A stretch of DNA of 64,000 nucleotides, taken from assembly GCA_029990175.1 (NCBI GenBank), contig JARKIP010000033.1, forward strand, positions 744,001-808,000, read 5' to 3'. Position numbers and translations under genes: made by a program. Shown here piece by piece: positions 63,541 through 64,000 of the stretch. The notes beneath the pieces are model-generated. The model had not been told where the DNA came from, did not search any database, and saw nothing but the letters and a program-made list of their open reading frames with translations. Within the stretch, counting starts at the first letter, position 1. Each line of letters starts with the position of its first letter. The DNA comes from Petunia secreta (Eukaryota; Streptophyta; Magnoliopsida; Solanales; Solanaceae).

Positions 63541-64000
63541 TTACTTGCGATCAGCTACTTTTGGCTTGAAGCCTAACCCCCAAGTGCCTTGCACGCCAAT
63601 TGGCTCTACTGTATTCACCCTAACCTGTAGTGACGCTCCCAAACCTTTTCCAAATTGAAAACCATGTTTTTGCATTTCAGAAGCCATCATGATAGTTTTA
63701 TCCGACACTCTTGGGACAGGTATGGGCTTCCCTTCTGTTACTTTTTCCACATACACCGCATCAAAGGTTTGATACATGATGGTCGGGCGAGTGGTGACGA
63801 CTTCGAGGGCTGGTACATCCAGACTATTGTTGAACTGCGAGTTATCCTCTCCAAACACCATGACAGCTTGATTGTCCCAAGTGAACTTAACCGCCTGATG
63901 GACTGTAGAAGGTACAACACATGCCATGTGGAACCACGGTCGGCCGAATAACAGATTGTAAGATGCATCAGCTTCTAGGACTTGGAATTCAATGGCGAAT
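63541..64000 (-). pseudogene. E4 protease tail and G-patch-like segment (runs off the right edge)
   Basis: The minus strand from the right edge reads V-L-E-A-D-A-S-Y-N-L-L-F-G-R-P-W-F-H, the C-terminal part of the retropepsin-like domain of Tat/Ogre elements, then V-P-S-T-V-H-Q-A-V-K-F. At about 63,655-63,560 E-M-Q-K-H-G-F-Q-F-G-K-G-L-G and W-G-L-G-F-K-P form a G-patch-like motif seen in this position in Ogre. A stop follows at 63,541. The catalytic Asp of the protease is beyond the window. Confidence 0.75.

Larger units (their letters stand above)
53367..64000 (-). mobile_element. E4: decayed coding Ogre/Tat element (3' part in window)
   Basis: Minus-strand Ty3/gypsy element of the Tat/Ogre type. 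It has a protease tail and G-patch-like segment, a probable intron, RT, RNase H, a second archaeal-type RNase H, integrase, a 3' UTR with an 83-bp array, a polypurine tract and LTR-D. The second RNase H between RT/RH and integrase is diagnostic of Tat/Ogre. Gag and 5' LTR are off the right edge. Frameshifts, stops, an RT deletion and a changed integrase residue show it is inactive. Confidence 0.85.

Overview
This window looks like repeat-dense, probably heterochromatic nuclear DNA of a flowering plant. I found no convincing host gene, tRNA, rRNA or organelle insert. Almost all of it can be assigned to transposable elements nested in or abutting one another. The Tat/Ogre-type pol, the DUF7745-like ORFs, the L1-type LINE with a DUF4283 ORF1, and the Helitron, hAT and Stowaway ends all indicate a eudicot. 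Resemblance of the DUF7745-like and Ogre proteins to remembered nightshade sequences makes Solanaceae my best guess (inference only).

Left part (1-12.4 kb): an old, decayed L1-type LINE lies on the minus strand (ORF1 about 10.56-11.52 kb, ORF2 from 10,532 to beyond the left edge). Two younger insertions split it. One is a 6,454-bp Ty1/copia element (407-6860; TSD TATTA; 460-bp LTRs) with an uninterrupted 1,274-codon gag-pol frame but two stops in the Gag N-terminus. The other is an 870-bp hAT-like non-autonomous element (7063-7932; 8-bp TSD) full of GGCTCGG-type repeats.

Middle part (12.4-53.4 kb): a head-to-tail run of three large Ogre/Tat-like LTR units on the minus strand, called E1, E2 and E3 here. 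They share LTRs: LTR-A 12,442-19,147; LTR-B 21,974-25,552; LTR-C 43,368-46,778. None has gag-pol. Each carries one recognisable but broken ORF, a DUF7745-like protein with a coiled-coil C-terminal region and, in E2 and E3, an acidic tail. Each has a leader with a tRNA-Arg-like PBS where preserved; in E2 and E3 the 3' region is long and hypervariable with unit-specific tandem repeats. LTR-A contains a 4.0-kb Helitron, which itself contains a Stowaway MITE and a duplicated exon-like segment. The E2 ORF is split by a young 7.8-kb Ty3/gypsy chromovirus-like element (32,624-40,425; TSD CGGGC; 827-bp LTRs, about five mismatches by eye) whose gag-pol is broken once, in integrase.

Right part (53.4-64 kb): the 3' half of a coding Ogre/Tat element (E4). 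It has a protease tail with a G-patch-like segment, a probable intron, RT, RNase H, a second archaeal-type RNase H and integrase, all decayed. A 3' UTR with an 83-bp satellite-like array and LTR-D follow. E4 appears to have landed in the leader of E3 and runs off the right edge.

How the parts relate: the DUF7745-like units have the cis elements of Ogre-type elements but no replication enzymes. The simplest reading is a non-autonomous family mobilised by an autonomous relative such as E4. That is inference. Boundaries of old LTRs are read from motifs and cross-copy comparison by eye and are approximate.
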